Origin: JAIXRY01 sp031972855
GTDB lineage: Bacteria > Patescibacteriota > Minisyncoccia > Phycocordibacterales > UBA9973
Direction: 5' to 3'
Assembly (NCBI GenBank): GCA_031972855.1
Contig: DALYDY010000009.1
Span: 1-26,788, forward strand
Length of the DNA stretch: 26,788 nucleotides
Of the stretch, positions 15,669 through 23,742 are shown in pieces. Both the position numbers and the translations under genes were made by a program. Position 1 is the first letter of the stretch; each line of letters opens with the position of its first letter. The notes below the pieces were generated by a model. The model ran no database searches, had not been told where the DNA came from, and worked only from the letters and a program-made list of their open reading frames with translations.

Positions 15669-15687
15669 ATAGGGTATATGGTAAACC
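15647..15687. promoter_or_regulatory. 41-bp perfect palindrome, likely CsoR operator
   Basis: Two 20-bp arms are exact complements around a single central G at 15667. The inner part, ATACCC-TATAGTA-TAGGGTAT, resembles the ATACCC...GGGTAT operators bound by CsoR-family repressors. The palindrome starts just after the -35 box, covers the -10 box and runs over the csoR start codon at 15678 into codon 4. Binding would block RNA polymerase directly. In the short transcript, only the right half would be present. Confidence 0.8.
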
Positions 15688-15965
15688 ACAATAATCACAA
15701 ACATAAACACGGAGAAATTAATAGTAAATCAGTTAAATTAATAAATATGGCAAGCGGAAGTTTGTCTAAAGTATCTACAATGGTAGTAGAAGGTAGATAT
15801 TGTCCAGAAGTTATTCAACAGATTGACAGTGTGATTGGACTGCTTTCGAGTACTCGTAAGGAATTATTAAAAGGACACTTAGAATCTTGTCTTGTTGAAC
15901 AAGTAAAAACAGACAAAGATGGGGCTATAAAAGAATTATTAAAAATATATAACATGCACAATTAA
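15678..15965 (+). CDS. csoR: CsoR-type copper-sensing repressor
   Basis: CsoR proteins are all-helical tetramers that bind operator DNA and release it when Cu(I) is bound. The 95-residue protein shows the copper site C42, H67 and C71, with exactly the 25- and 4-residue spacing of C36-H61-C65 in the Mycobacterium tuberculosis protein. This argues for Cu(I) rather than the related formaldehyde- or sulfide-sensing members. The N-terminus is His-rich (NHNNHKHKHG) and may add metal binding. It is the first gene of the copper operon and its own operator covers its start, so it should be autoregulated. The DUF305 gene follows after 4 bp. Confidence 0.9.
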   Translation: MVNHNNHKHKHGEINSKSVKLINMASGSLSKVSTMVVEGRYCPEVIQQIDSVIGLLSSTRKELLKGHLESCLVEQVKTDKDGAIKELLKIYNMHN

Positions 15966-15969
15966 TTTT

Positions 15970-16533
15970 ATGAATAAAATATCAACAACTTTAGCAATTT
16001 CACTTATGATAGTTACTGGGGTATCAGGACTAGCGATTGGTTATTTTACAAATCCTCAATACAAGATCAGTATGTATGATAAGACTTCTATGGATTTTGG
16101 TCGTGCGGATAAGACATTGGATCTAAGATATATAAATGCGATGATCTCACACCACAGGGGTGCTATGTTACTCTCCGAGCAAGTCCAAAATACTACCGAG
16201 AGACAAGAAATGAAAGATTTATCTGGGAAAATATTAGCAGATGAACCAGTCGCAATAGCAGAGTTGTATCAATGGAAAAAGGATTGGTATAGCGATACAC
16301 GCAAAGTATCAGATCCTATAGTATCAAACTTAGGTAGTTATGATGAAAAATTTGACCTGAGATTTTTAAATGCACTTATTGCTCACCATGAAGCAGGGTT
16401 GGAAATGACAAAAGACATAAAAATAAAATCAAGTAGAACTGAAATACTCAACAATGCGGATGCTGTTGATACATTTCTCACTACAACATTGAAATTATTT
16501 AAAGATTGGAGAATGGAATGGTATAAGATTTAA
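15970..16533 (+). CDS. Membrane-anchored DUF305 protein, probably copper-binding
   Basis: The 187-residue protein starts with a hydrophobic segment at about 7-26 that is either a signal peptide or an anchor, followed by an outside domain. Two related helical half-repeats are visible: DLRYINAMISHHRGAMLLSEQ in the first and DLRFLNALIAHHEAGLEMTKD in the second. The HH-x-x-x-M pattern is the DUF305 hallmark. DUF305 proteins are often encoded beside copper genes and a role in binding metal outside the membrane is likely but not proven. It lies 4 bp after csoR and 12 bp before copA. Confidence 0.82.
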   Translation: MNKISTTLAISLMIVTGVSGLAIGYFTNPQYKISMYDKTSMDFGRADKTLDLRYINAMISHHRGAMLLSEQVQNTTERQEMKDLSGKILADEPVAIAELYQWKKDWYSDTRKVSDPIVSNLGSYDEKFDLRFLNALIAHHEAGLEMTKDIKIKSSRTEILNNADAVDTFLTTTLKLFKDWRMEWYKI

Positions 16534-16545
16534 TCTATAAAATAT

Positions 16546-18810
16546 ATGTCTAATCAAACACTAAAAGTAAAAGGAATGCATTGTGCTAGTTGTTCTGCGA
16601 TTATCACAAAGAAAATTTCTAAAATAGCTGGAGTAGATAGTATAAATGTAAATTTTGCTACAGAAAAAGCCCAAATCAAATTTGATGAGAAAAAAGTTTC
16701 TGTATCAAATATGAATAAAGAAATTGAGGTACTTGGGTATTCTTTTGTAGAAGAGATGAATCAGGATATGGATCATAAAGACCATATTGGTATGAATGAC
16801 ACAAAAGAACAAAAGGAAAATGAAATTTTAGAAATGAAATCTAAGATGCAATTTGTATTACCAATTTCATTAACTATCTTTATTTTAATGATGTGGGATA
16901 TTGCTACAAAATTCTGGAGCATCGTGCCTATACTACCAATACCTATGGGTATATTGAATATTGTTTCTATGGTTCTTGCTACTATAGTTTTATTTTGGAT
17001 AGGGCAGCCATTTCTTCAGGGAGTAGTTAGATTTATGCGTTATCGTGTAGCAAATATGGATACGCTCATAGGCATTGGTACACTAGCCGCTTATCTTTAT
17101 AGTGTGATTATTATATTGCTTCCAGAATTACGCACTTACCTAAAATTACCTGAATATACTTATTTTGATGTGACTATTGTGGTGATAGGTTTTATTGTTT
17201 TAGGAAAATATCTTGAAGCAAGATCAAAACTCCGTACAGGTGAAGCTATAGAGAAATTGATTGGTCTTCAAGCTAAAACAGCATTAATTTTTGTTGATGG
17301 AAAAGAAAAAGAAATACCTATTAGTGAAGTAAAAATAGGAGATATTATTATAGTAAAACCAGGATCAAAAATTCCTGTTGATGGAGTTATTATTGAAGGG
17401 TATTCATCTGTCGATGAATCTATGATCACAGGAGAGCCTATTCCAGTAGATAAAAAAGTTGGTGACAGTGTAGTAGGAGCAACAATAAACAAACAAGGAA
17501 GTTTTAAATTTCAAACTACAAAAATTGGTAACGATACATTCCTATCTCAAATAATTAAAATGGTGGAAGATGCTCAAGGTAGCCGTGCACCAATACAGGC
17601 CATAGCAGACAGAGTGTCTAGTATCTTTGTGCCTATAGTTTTGATTATTGCATTTCTGTCTTTATTTGTTTGGATTTTTGTAGGTATTTATACTATAGGT
17701 TTTGCAAGCGCTCTCTCTTATGGATTAATGTCTTTTGTTGGTGTCCTTGTTATAGCTTGTCCTTGTGCTTTAGGTCTCGCTACACCGACTGCTATTATTG
17801 TAGGAGTAGGCAAGGGTGCACAGAATGGAATATTAATTAAAAATGCGGAGGCACTAGAGATGTTAAGTAAGGTGAATACTGTTGTTGTGGACAAGACCGG
17901 TACAATAACAAAAGGAAAACCAGAAGTAACAGATGTTGTAATTTTAGACAATAGTTTTTACGAAAATAAAATTGTAAAAATTGCTGCTAGTGTTGAGAAT
18001 AAATCGGAACATCCATTAGCTGAAGCTGTAGTATTATATTCAAAAGATAAAAAAATCAATTTAGAAGAAGTTTCAGATTTTCAATCATTAGAAGGAGTGG
18101 GGGTAAAGGGTAATATTAATGGCAGTGTCGTATATATTCACAAGCCAAGTAGTGAAGAGAAAAATTATACAAAAATAAAAGAACTACAATCACAAGGAAA
18201 AACTGTAATTATCGTAGAGGTCGATTCCAAAAAGATCGGATTGATTGCTCTAGCAGATATTTTAAAAGAAGAAACTAAAGATGCAATTTCAGAATTACAT
18301 AAAAAAGGTATAAAAGTAATAATGCTAACAGGGGACAATCATTTAGCAGCTTCATATATAGCAAAACAAGCTGGCATAGATGACCTAATGTCTGAAGTCA
18401 TGCCTCAAGAAAAATCTGGGAAAATAAAAGAATTGCAAGATTCTGGATTGATAGTGGCTATGGTTGGTGATGGAGTAAATGATGCACCAGCACTTGCACA
18501 GGCCAATGTAGGCATTGCTATGGGTACAGGCACTGATGTGGCTATAGAATCAGCCGGAATTACACTCCTTCATGGTGATATGTCTAAACTTGTAAAAGCA
18601 GTGAAGCTTTCAAAAATGACAATGCGAGGGATAAGACAAAATCTTTTCTGGGCATTCATATACAATATAGTAGGCATACCACTCGCAGCTGGAGTATTCT
18701 ATCCAATATTTGGCTGGATACTTAATCCTGCATTTGCAGGACTGGCTATGGCTATGTCTTCTGTATCTGTCGTCGGAAACTCACTTAGAATTAAAGGGAT
18801 GAAATTATAA
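16546..18810 (+). CDS. copA: Copper-exporting P1B-type ATPase CopA
   Basis: This ATP-driven pump exports Cu(I) from the cytoplasm. The 754-residue protein has one N-terminal HMA domain with GMHCASC at 10-16, a short linker with HKDH, eight expected membrane helices, the actuator motif TGEP, the membrane metal site CPC at 405-407, the phosphorylated D449 in DKTGT, an HP motif in SEHPLAEA and the hinge GDGVNDAP. One HMA domain and the CPC motif, with MSSVSVVGNSLR in the last helix, fit the CopA subgroup. It is the central gene of the operon, 12 bp after the DUF305 gene and 3 bp before the HMA/DsbD-like gene. Confidence 0.95.
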   Translation: MSNQTLKVKGMHCASCSAIITKKISKIAGVDSINVNFATEKAQIKFDEKKVSVSNMNKEIEVLGYSFVEEMNQDMDHKDHIGMNDTKEQKENEILEMKSKMQFVLPISLTIFILMMWDIATKFWSIVPILPIPMGILNIVSMVLATIVLFWIGQPFLQGVVRFMRYRVANMDTLIGIGTLAAYLYSVIIILLPELRTYLKLPEYTYFDVTIVVIGFIVLGKYLEARSKLRTGEAIEKLIGLQAKTALIFVDGKEKEIPISEVKIGDIIIVKPGSKIPVDGVIIEGYSSVDESMITGEPIPVDKKVGDSVVGATINKQGSFKFQTTKIGNDTFLSQIIKMVEDAQGSRAPIQAIADRVSSIFVPIVLIIAFLSLFVWIFVGIYTIGFASALSYGLMSFVGVLVIACPCALGLATPTAIIVGVGKGAQNGILIKNAEALEMLSKVNTVVVDKTGTITKGKPEVTDVVILDNSFYENKIVKIAASVENKSEHPLAEAVVLYSKDKKINLEEVSDFQSLEGVGVKGNINGSVVYIHKPSSEEKNYTKIKELQSQGKTVIIVEVDSKKIGLIALADILKEETKDAISELHKKGIKVIMLTGDNHLAASYIAKQAGIDDLMSEVMPQEKSGKIKELQDSGLIVAMVGDGVNDAPALAQANVGIAMGTGTDVAIESAGITLLHGDMSKLVKAVKLSKMTMRGIRQNLFWAFIYNIVGIPLAAGVFYPIFGWILNPAFAGLAMAMSSVSVVGNSLRIKGMKL

Positions 18811-18813
18811 TTT

Positions 18814-19824
18814 ATGAAAAATATATATCACGTATCAGGCACTCATTGTGCGTCTTGTAAAATCCTCCTTGAAGATATTATCAGTGAGCAGGATTTTGTA
18901 GAGAGTGTAAATGTAAATCTTAAAAAAGAGATAGTTGAAATTGAAAGCGAATATAATTCAGAAGATGTTCTGAATATTTTAAATTCAAAAATAAAAGACA
19001 ATGGATATGTCTTGTCTCTTGAAAAACAAAATAAAGAAAAACAAAATCACAAAGACTTGCTGATTGCATTACCAATCGGAATTATATTTTTAATTTTATT
19101 TTTCATTCTCCAAAAATCTAGTGTTCTGAATTTTGGTATTGGTGGAGAAATTACTCCAACCACTAGTTTTATTATTGGACTTATTGCTTCAGTATCTTCA
19201 TGTTTAGCTATTGTTGGTGGACTTGTACTGTCACTTTCAGCAAAAATTTCACAAGATAATGTTAGTGACAAAAAGAATATAATTCTCTTTCATTTTGGAA
19301 GATTATTTAGTTTTGCGATTTTGGGAGGAGTATTAGGATTAGTTGGTAGTGCTATTGGTATTAATTTTACTTTCACATCTATATTAGGAATTATTGCGTC
19401 TGTTATAATGCTGTTGCTTGGTTTAAATTTGGTTGGACTGTTCACAAAAAATAAATTTACATTACATTCTGGAATTTTTAAAAATATAAATTATTTCTTT
19501 AATAAAATAGAACACAAAACTTTTACACCAATTATTATTGGTTTTAGTACATTCTTTTTACCTTGTGGTTTTACTCAGTCAATGCAATTTTCTGCTCTTT
19601 CTAGTGGATCATTTTTGTCAGGAATGATGATTATGTTTTTCTTTGCTTTGGGTACATTACCTATACTAGCAGTACTTTCATTTAGCTCAGTTTCTTTTTC
19701 TCACAGTAAATACGGACCAATATTTTTTAAATCTGCAGGTATTGTAGTGGTAGGTTTTGGATTATTTGCACTACTGTCAGGTTTGGTTGCTTTGGGTGTT
19801 ATTAATCCAATATTTAATTTATAA
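18814..19824 (+). CDS. HMA domain fused to DsbD/SafE-like membrane protein
   Basis: The 336-residue protein has an N-terminal heavy-metal-associated domain (about 1-68) with GTHCASC, the usual Met of GMxCxxC replaced by Thr. Six membrane helices follow, in the DsbD_2/UreH/SafE-like family, with the conserved LPCGFTQSMQ in the second half. Such fusions are thought to move metal or electrons across the membrane. Here the HMA domain could receive Cu from the cytoplasm in place of a separate CopZ chaperone, which the operon lacks. The start is 3 bp after the copA stop, in the same TATAATTTATG context as ftsX. The exact transport role is inference. Confidence 0.82.
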   Translation: MKNIYHVSGTHCASCKILLEDIISEQDFVESVNVNLKKEIVEIESEYNSEDVLNILNSKIKDNGYVLSLEKQNKEKQNHKDLLIALPIGIIFLILFFILQKSSVLNFGIGGEITPTTSFIIGLIASVSSCLAIVGGLVLSLSAKISQDNVSDKKNIILFHFGRLFSFAILGGVLGLVGSAIGINFTFTSILGIIASVIMLLLGLNLVGLFTKNKFTLHSGIFKNINYFFNKIEHKTFTPIIIGFSTFFLPCGFTQSMQFSALSSGSFLSGMMIMFFFALGTLPILAVLSFSSVSFSHSKYGPIFFKSAGIVVVGFGLFALLSGLVALGVINPIFNL

Positions 19825-19831
19825 TTATTAT

Positions 19832-20233
19832 ATGAATAAATCAGGTATTATTTTAGTCTCTGTAATTGTTTTTTTTATAATAATTATTGTCGTTATTGGT
19901 AATAATAAAAAAATAAACAACTCAACTTCAGATACTCAAGGTGTAGAAAACAGTATTATAAAAGATGGAGTTCAATATATTACGATAAAAGCTGGAGGTG
20001 GATATTCTCCAAAAATTTCAAATGCGAAAGCTGGAATTCCAACTAAACTTATTGTAAAAACAAATGGAACTTTTGATTGCTCAAGTTCTCTAGTTATTCG
20101 TGCGCTCGGTTTTCAAAAAATTCTTCCTCAAACAGGTGATACAGAAATAGATATTGGAACTCCGAAGACGGGTGAACCATTGCAAGGTGTTTGTGGTATG
20201 GGGATGTATAATTTTTTAATTAATTTTAATTAA
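19832..20233 (+). CDS. Membrane-anchored cupredoxin-domain protein
   Basis: The frame is open from 19757, but that start would overlap the previous gene by 68 bp. The ATG at 19832, 7 bp after the previous stop and followed by a typical anchor MNKSGIILVSVIVFF, is chosen, giving 133 residues. After the membrane helix (about 5-22) comes a single cupredoxin-like domain with a YITIKAGGGYSP strand, a DCSSS cysteine, LPQTGDTEIDIGTPKTGE and a C-terminal GVCGMGMY. The two Cys and the Met are probable Cu ligands. It likely binds copper outside the membrane. It closes the recognisable copper set. Confidence 0.8.
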   Translation: MNKSGIILVSVIVFFIIIIVVIGNNKKINNSTSDTQGVENSIIKDGVQYITIKAGGGYSPKISNAKAGIPTKLIVKTNGTFDCSSSLVIRALGFQKILPQTGDTEIDIGTPKTGEPLQGVCGMGMYNFLINFN

Positions 20234-20236
20234 ATT

Positions 20237-20506
20237 ATGGTTGTTACTAAAAAAATCGATACAGAATGGTTTGAAATGATTTCATCAGGCAAAAAGAAGT
20301 TTGAATTACGTCTCGCTGATTTTGATATTAAAGAAGGAGATACTTTAAGACTTGAAGAATGGACTGGAGAAAAAGAAAATAGAGAGCCAACAGGTAGATT
20401 TATAGAAAAAGTTGTTACTTATGTAAGAAAGCCTGATTTGCAAGAATGGATAAAACAACAACCTGAATTATTACAAAAATCATTTTTTGTAATTCAATTT
20501 GATTAA
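20237..20506 (+). CDS. DUF3850 (ASCH-like) protein
   Basis: The 89-residue protein has KKIDTEWFEMISSGKKKFELRLADFDIKEGD, the typical opening of ASCH/DUF3850 domains, which have a PUA-like fold and often bind RNA. The usual WFE...SGKK.FE.R pattern and a GDTLRLEEW strand are present. It starts 3 bp after the cupredoxin stop, so it may be read with the copper operon, though a link to copper is not evident. The target is unknown. Confidence 0.8.
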   Translation: MVVTKKIDTEWFEMISSGKKKFELRLADFDIKEGDTLRLEEWTGEKENREPTGRFIEKVVTYVRKPDLQEWIKQQPELLQKSFFVIQFD

Positions 20507-20511
20507 TATAA

Positions 20512-21615
20512 ATGTTTAAAATAATTTTAAAAAATAGTTTTTATATAGTATTTATTTTGTGTTTTTTGTTTTCTAATTCACAAAAACTTTTTGCAAATGA
20601 AATAGAAAATACTTCATCTAAAAAGATCACTCTTTTTGCTGTGGGGGATATTATGATGCATAAGTCACAAATTCTTGCTGGTTATAACAAAAAAACTGAT
20701 TCATTTGATTTTTCTTCATCTTTCAAAAATATTAATACATATCTAAAAAATGGAGATATTGTATATGGCAATCTCGAAACTCCAATCGCAGGTCAAAAAT
20801 TTGGTTATACTGGATATCCAACATTTAATGCCCCAGAAGAATTACTTGTTGAAATAAAAAATAATTTCTTTACACATCTATCTATCTCCAACAATCACTC
20901 TCTCGATCGTGGAGTAACTGGTCTTTCTAATACTATTAAAAATGTAGAAAAATATGGATTTGTGGGGCTGGGTGCGCGTAATGATTCGACTAAGCCAAAT
21001 TATGAAATCACAGAGAAAAATGGCTTGCGTGTAGGATTTCTCTCTTATACATATAGTACGAACTCTTTCTCACTTCCAAAAAATAAGAAGTATATGCTTT
21101 CTTATGTAAACAAGAATCAAATAAAAAAAGATATAGAAGAATTAAAGAAACAAAATATTGATGTTGTTGTGGTTGCTCTTCACTTTGGAGATGAATACAA
21201 ATTACAAGAAAATAGTTTTCAAAAAGATATAGCTCAATTTGTCTGTGATAATGGTGCAAATATTATTCTCGGGTCTCATCCTCACGTACTTGAGCCTATT
21301 GTATTTTTAAATAATAAAACATGTTTAGTCTCGTATTCTTTAGGTAATTTTGTTTCAGGTATGAGTCAGGTCTACACAGACCTCGGAGGAATTTTGAAAA
21401 TTGAAATTTCAAAAGAAAATGAAATACTTGCTTTGAAGCCAGAATTTATGGGAACATGGGTAAAGCGAGGTTTTAATAAAAATGGATTAAGATACTACAC
21501 AATTATTCCTTTAGATATTGATAAAATCCCAAAGGAGATTGAAGTAACAAAAACAGAAAAAAGTCGCCTTGAAAAATATAGAAATTTTATTAATACTAAA
21601 ATAAAAAAATATTAA
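20512..21615 (+). CDS. CapA/PgsA-family metallophosphatase-like protein, exported
   Basis: The 367-residue protein starts with a signal peptide (hydrophobic at about 8-22, then NSQKLFANE). The rest matches the CapA family, with a calcineurin-like metallophosphatase fold linked to capsule or poly-gamma-glutamate export. Visible metal-site pieces are GDIMMH, GNLETP, SNNHSLDRG, ALHFGDEY and GSHPHVLEP. It is 5 bp after the DUF3850 gene and 1 bp before the GIY-YIG gene. A surface role is likely, but the substrate is unknown because no other capsule genes are near. Confidence 0.87.
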   Translation: MFKIILKNSFYIVFILCFLFSNSQKLFANEIENTSSKKITLFAVGDIMMHKSQILAGYNKKTDSFDFSSSFKNINTYLKNGDIVYGNLETPIAGQKFGYTGYPTFNAPEELLVEIKNNFFTHLSISNNHSLDRGVTGLSNTIKNVEKYGFVGLGARNDSTKPNYEITEKNGLRVGFLSYTYSTNSFSLPKNKKYMLSYVNKNQIKKDIEELKKQNIDVVVVALHFGDEYKLQENSFQKDIAQFVCDNGANIILGSHPHVLEPIVFLNNKTCLVSYSLGNFVSGMSQVYTDLGGILKIEISKENEILALKPEFMGTWVKRGFNKNGLRYYTIIPLDIDKIPKEIEVTKTEKSRLEKYRNFINTKIKKY

Positions 21616-21616
21616 T

Positions 21617-21862
21617 ATGTTTTTTGCTTATATTTTAGAATGTAAAGACAGGACTCTTTATGTGGGTTCTACAAATAACCTAGAAAAAAGATTGCACGAG
21701 CACAATCATTCTAAGAATGGTGCGCATTATACAAAAATCCGCCGACCAGTTATTTTAAAATATTCAGAAATACTTGAAACTTATGGAGAAGCGAGAAAAA
21801 GGGAAAGTGAGCTAAAAGGGCTATCAAGACTTAATAAATTAAAATTAATAAAGAATAAATAG
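21617..21862 (+). CDS. GIY-YIG domain protein (YhbQ/UPF0213-like)
   Basis: This 81-residue single-domain protein has Y5-I6 with Y15-V16-G17 as the GIY-YIG pair, R25 in the helix, and E63 in ARKRESELKGL as the metal-binding glutamate. Small GIY-YIG proteins of this kind are common in AT-rich bacteria and are presumed DNA nucleases of unknown role. The start codon lies one base after the CapA stop, implying coupled translation. Confidence 0.88.
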   Translation: MFFAYILECKDRTLYVGSTNNLEKRLHEHNHSKNGAHYTKIRRPVILKYSEILETYGEARKRESELKGLSRLNKLKLIKNK

Positions 21863-21912
21863 AATTTGCTTAAAAAGTTATTATGATATAGAGTTTATTA
21901 AATAATATAAAT

Positions 21913-22359
21913 ATGGAAAATATAACATTACAAAAAGCTACTATAGCTGATATAGAAGACTATATTGCGATTGAGAAAAAAGTCACTAGTAGAACATACG
22001 CTTCGATAACTGAGGAAGAGGAGGTTAAAAAAGAGTTTGAAAATGGCTTTGTTTATATGATAAAAAAAGATGATAAATCTGTAGGAATTATTTCTTATGA
22101 AATAAAAGATGATGAAAGTGCATATATAAGCGGATTGTCTATAGATCCAGATTTTCAAGGACAAGGTATAGGTAGAATTGCTTTGGTAAAAATTCTTAAT
22201 GAAATAAATAATGTTTTAAAGGTGTGGCTTATTACACATCCTGATAATTTTAGAGCTATAAAACTTTATGAATCTTTAAATTTTAAAATAACAGGACGAA
22301 AAGAAAATTATTTTGGAGATGGAGAACCAAGAATTATATTAACATTATTAAAAAAATAA
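21913..22359 (+). CDS. GNAT-family N-acetyltransferase
   Basis: The 148-residue protein has the GNAT fold. The acetyl-CoA loop is DPDFQGQGIGRIAL, and HPDNFRAIKLYESLNFKITGRKENYF is the C-terminal half typical of RimI-like or small-molecule acetyltransferases. The substrate cannot be deduced. It is 50 bp after the GIY-YIG gene, a larger gap than elsewhere in this run, so it may have its own promoter. The best candidate, TTGCTT with TAGAGT at 21866-21894, is poor. A two-way terminator follows. Confidence 0.85.
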   Translation: MENITLQKATIADIEDYIAIEKKVTSRTYASITEEEEVKKEFENGFVYMIKKDDKSVGIISYEIKDDESAYISGLSIDPDFQGQGIGRIALVKILNEINNVLKVWLITHPDNFRAIKLYESLNFKITGRKENYFGDGEPRIILTLLKK

Positions 22360-22374
22360 TAAAATTTTTATTTT

Positions 22375-22403
22375 AAAAAATTCCTTACACAAGGAATTTT
22401 TTT
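22375..22403. terminator. Symmetric two-way terminator
   Basis: A perfect 12-bp stem, AAAAAATTCCTT around ACAC, ends in T on both strands. It separates the GNAT gene from the convergent flavoprotein gene, whose TAA stop codon overlaps the hairpin edge. Confidence 0.88.
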
Positions 22404-23661
22404 ATGCGTTACCACCTGCGATGTATCCTGTTGTCCAACAGAGCTGTAGAGAATATCCTCCTGATGGGCGATTTATATGGAGAAGGTCTCCTGTGACAAA
22501 AAGATTGTCTATTTTTTTTGAACGCATTGTTTTAGTGTCTATTTCTTTCAAGTCGATTCCTCCATCAGATACAACAGCACGGTCGTGTCCCATAAGTCCA
22601 ATTACCGAAACAGGGAGAGCTTTGAGTAAGTCCACAATCATTCTTCGTTCTTCTTTTGTAATACTATGCACCTTTTTATTCATATCGATATTTTTAAGTA
22701 ATGACATAATAGCGTCACTTGTACCGTCGGGAGTGATTTCTTTAAAAATATTTTTTAAGTTTTTATTTTTATTTTGGTCAAATATTTTTACAAGTTTTGT
22801 TTCAAGAGTACCGATATCTGTATCTGGATAAGCATCTATAAAAGCTGTAACATCTCCTTTATGAAGTAAATCAGAAACCATTTTTGAACTATTGAGTATT
22901 AGTGGTCCTGATAATCCAAAATGAGTAAAAAGAATTTTACCTTTTTTTGTAAATTGTTTTATTTTTTGACCTCGTTCTTCTGTGAAGAAAATAATCTTCA
23001 TAAAAGATAGTGATACTCCAGCAAGAGATTTTATCCAAGCATCTTTAACTTCCAAAGGAACAATATCTGGAGTAGGGCTTACAACAGTATGTCCAAGCTC
23101 TTTTAGCCATTTGAATCCATCACCAGTAGAGCCAGTTTCTGGGTGTGATACACCACCAGTAGCGAATATAAAAGTTTTAGCACGATATTGTGCTCCTTTT
23201 ACTAGAACCGCACGAATACGTCCGTCCTCCGTAGATACTTTTATAACAGGCGCATTTGTCTTTACTGTTACTTTGTTTTCACGAACATATTTTTCTAGAA
23301 CTTTGAATACATCATAAGCTCTCTGTGTTTCTGGAAATGCACGTTTTCGAGCTTCAACAACAAGAGGAAGACCTCTTGATTCGAAGAAAGTAAAAGTGTC
23401 TTTCATATTAAATTGAGAGAAAGGGGAGTACAAGAAAGAAGCTCCTTTTCCGTAGTGTTTCAAAAATTTATGGATATCATCTTCAGCGTTTGTAATATTA
23501 CATCTTCCTCCTCCTGTTATTTTTAATTTTTCACCAAGCGCATTATTTTTTTCGAGAAGTAAAACTTTTTTCCCTAGAGATGCTGCACGTCCAGCCGCCA
23601 TGAGACCTGACGCACCTGCGCCAACAACAATAACATCATAATTTTCTACAGATTTTGCCAT
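22402..23661 (-). CDS. HI0933/BaiN-type FAD-dependent oxidoreductase
   Basis: This 419-residue flavoprotein (PF03486 family) has an N-terminal FAD-binding Rossmann motif VGAGASGLMAAGRA, then EKNNALGEKLKITGGGRCNITNA, the family hallmark. FATGGVSHPETGSTGDG follows in the middle, and VTGDLLHINRPSGGYSLQLCWTTGYIAG, closing the FAD site, at the C-terminus. The substrate of most members is unknown. The frame extends 7 codons upstream to 23682, but the predicted -10 box at 23676-23671 lies inside that extension, so the ATG at 23661 (MAKSVENYDV) is preferred. Confidence 0.92.
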   Translation of the reverse strand: MAKSVENYDVIVVGAGASGLMAAGRAASLGKKVLLLEKNNALGEKLKITGGGRCNITNAEDDIHKFLKHYGKGASFLYSPFSQFNMKDTFTFFESRGLPLVVEARKRAFPETQRAYDVFKVLEKYVRENKVTVKTNAPVIKVSTEDGRIRAVLVKGAQYRAKTFIFATGGVSHPETGSTGDGFKWLKELGHTVVSPTPDIVPLEVKDAWIKSLAGVSLSFMKIIFFTEERGQKIKQFTKKGKILFTHFGLSGPLILNSSKMVSDLLHKGDVTAFIDAYPDTDIGTLETKLVKIFDQNKNKNLKNIFKEITPDGTSDAIMSLLKNIDMNKKVHSITKEERRMIVDLLKALPVSVIGLMGHDRAVVSDGGIDLKEIDTKTMRSKKIDNLFVTGDLLHINRPSGGYSLQLCWTTGYIAGGNA

Positions 23662-23670
23662 TAGGTTTAT

Positions 23671-23699
23671 ATAATAACACAAAAAATAATAAATGTGAA
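23671..23699 (-). promoter_or_regulatory. Promoter of the flavoprotein gene
   Basis: On the minus strand TTCACA (23699-23694), a 17-bp spacer and TGTTATTAT with extended -10 ending at 23671. The ATG at 23661 is 9 bp further, implying a leader of about 3 nt. Confidence 0.6.
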
Positions 23700-23727
23700 G
23701 AGTTTGTTAAAACAAAATATTTTATTG

Positions 23728-23736
23728 TGGTATTAT
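23728..23736 (+). promoter_or_regulatory. Extended -10 of the 23743 gene
   Basis: TGGTATTAT ends 6 bp before the ATG at 23743, so the predicted transcript start coincides with the start codon. No clear -35 is seen. Confidence 0.55.
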
Positions 23737-23742
23737 AAGAAT

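Noticed and set aside
19757..19831. Cupredoxin gene start at 19757
   Set aside because: It overlaps the preceding gene by 68 bp and hides the signal-anchor start at 19832.
20237..21862. DUF3850, CapA and GIY-YIG genes as functional members of the copper system
   Set aside because: Only close spacing links them. None has a metal-resistance motif or known link to copper.
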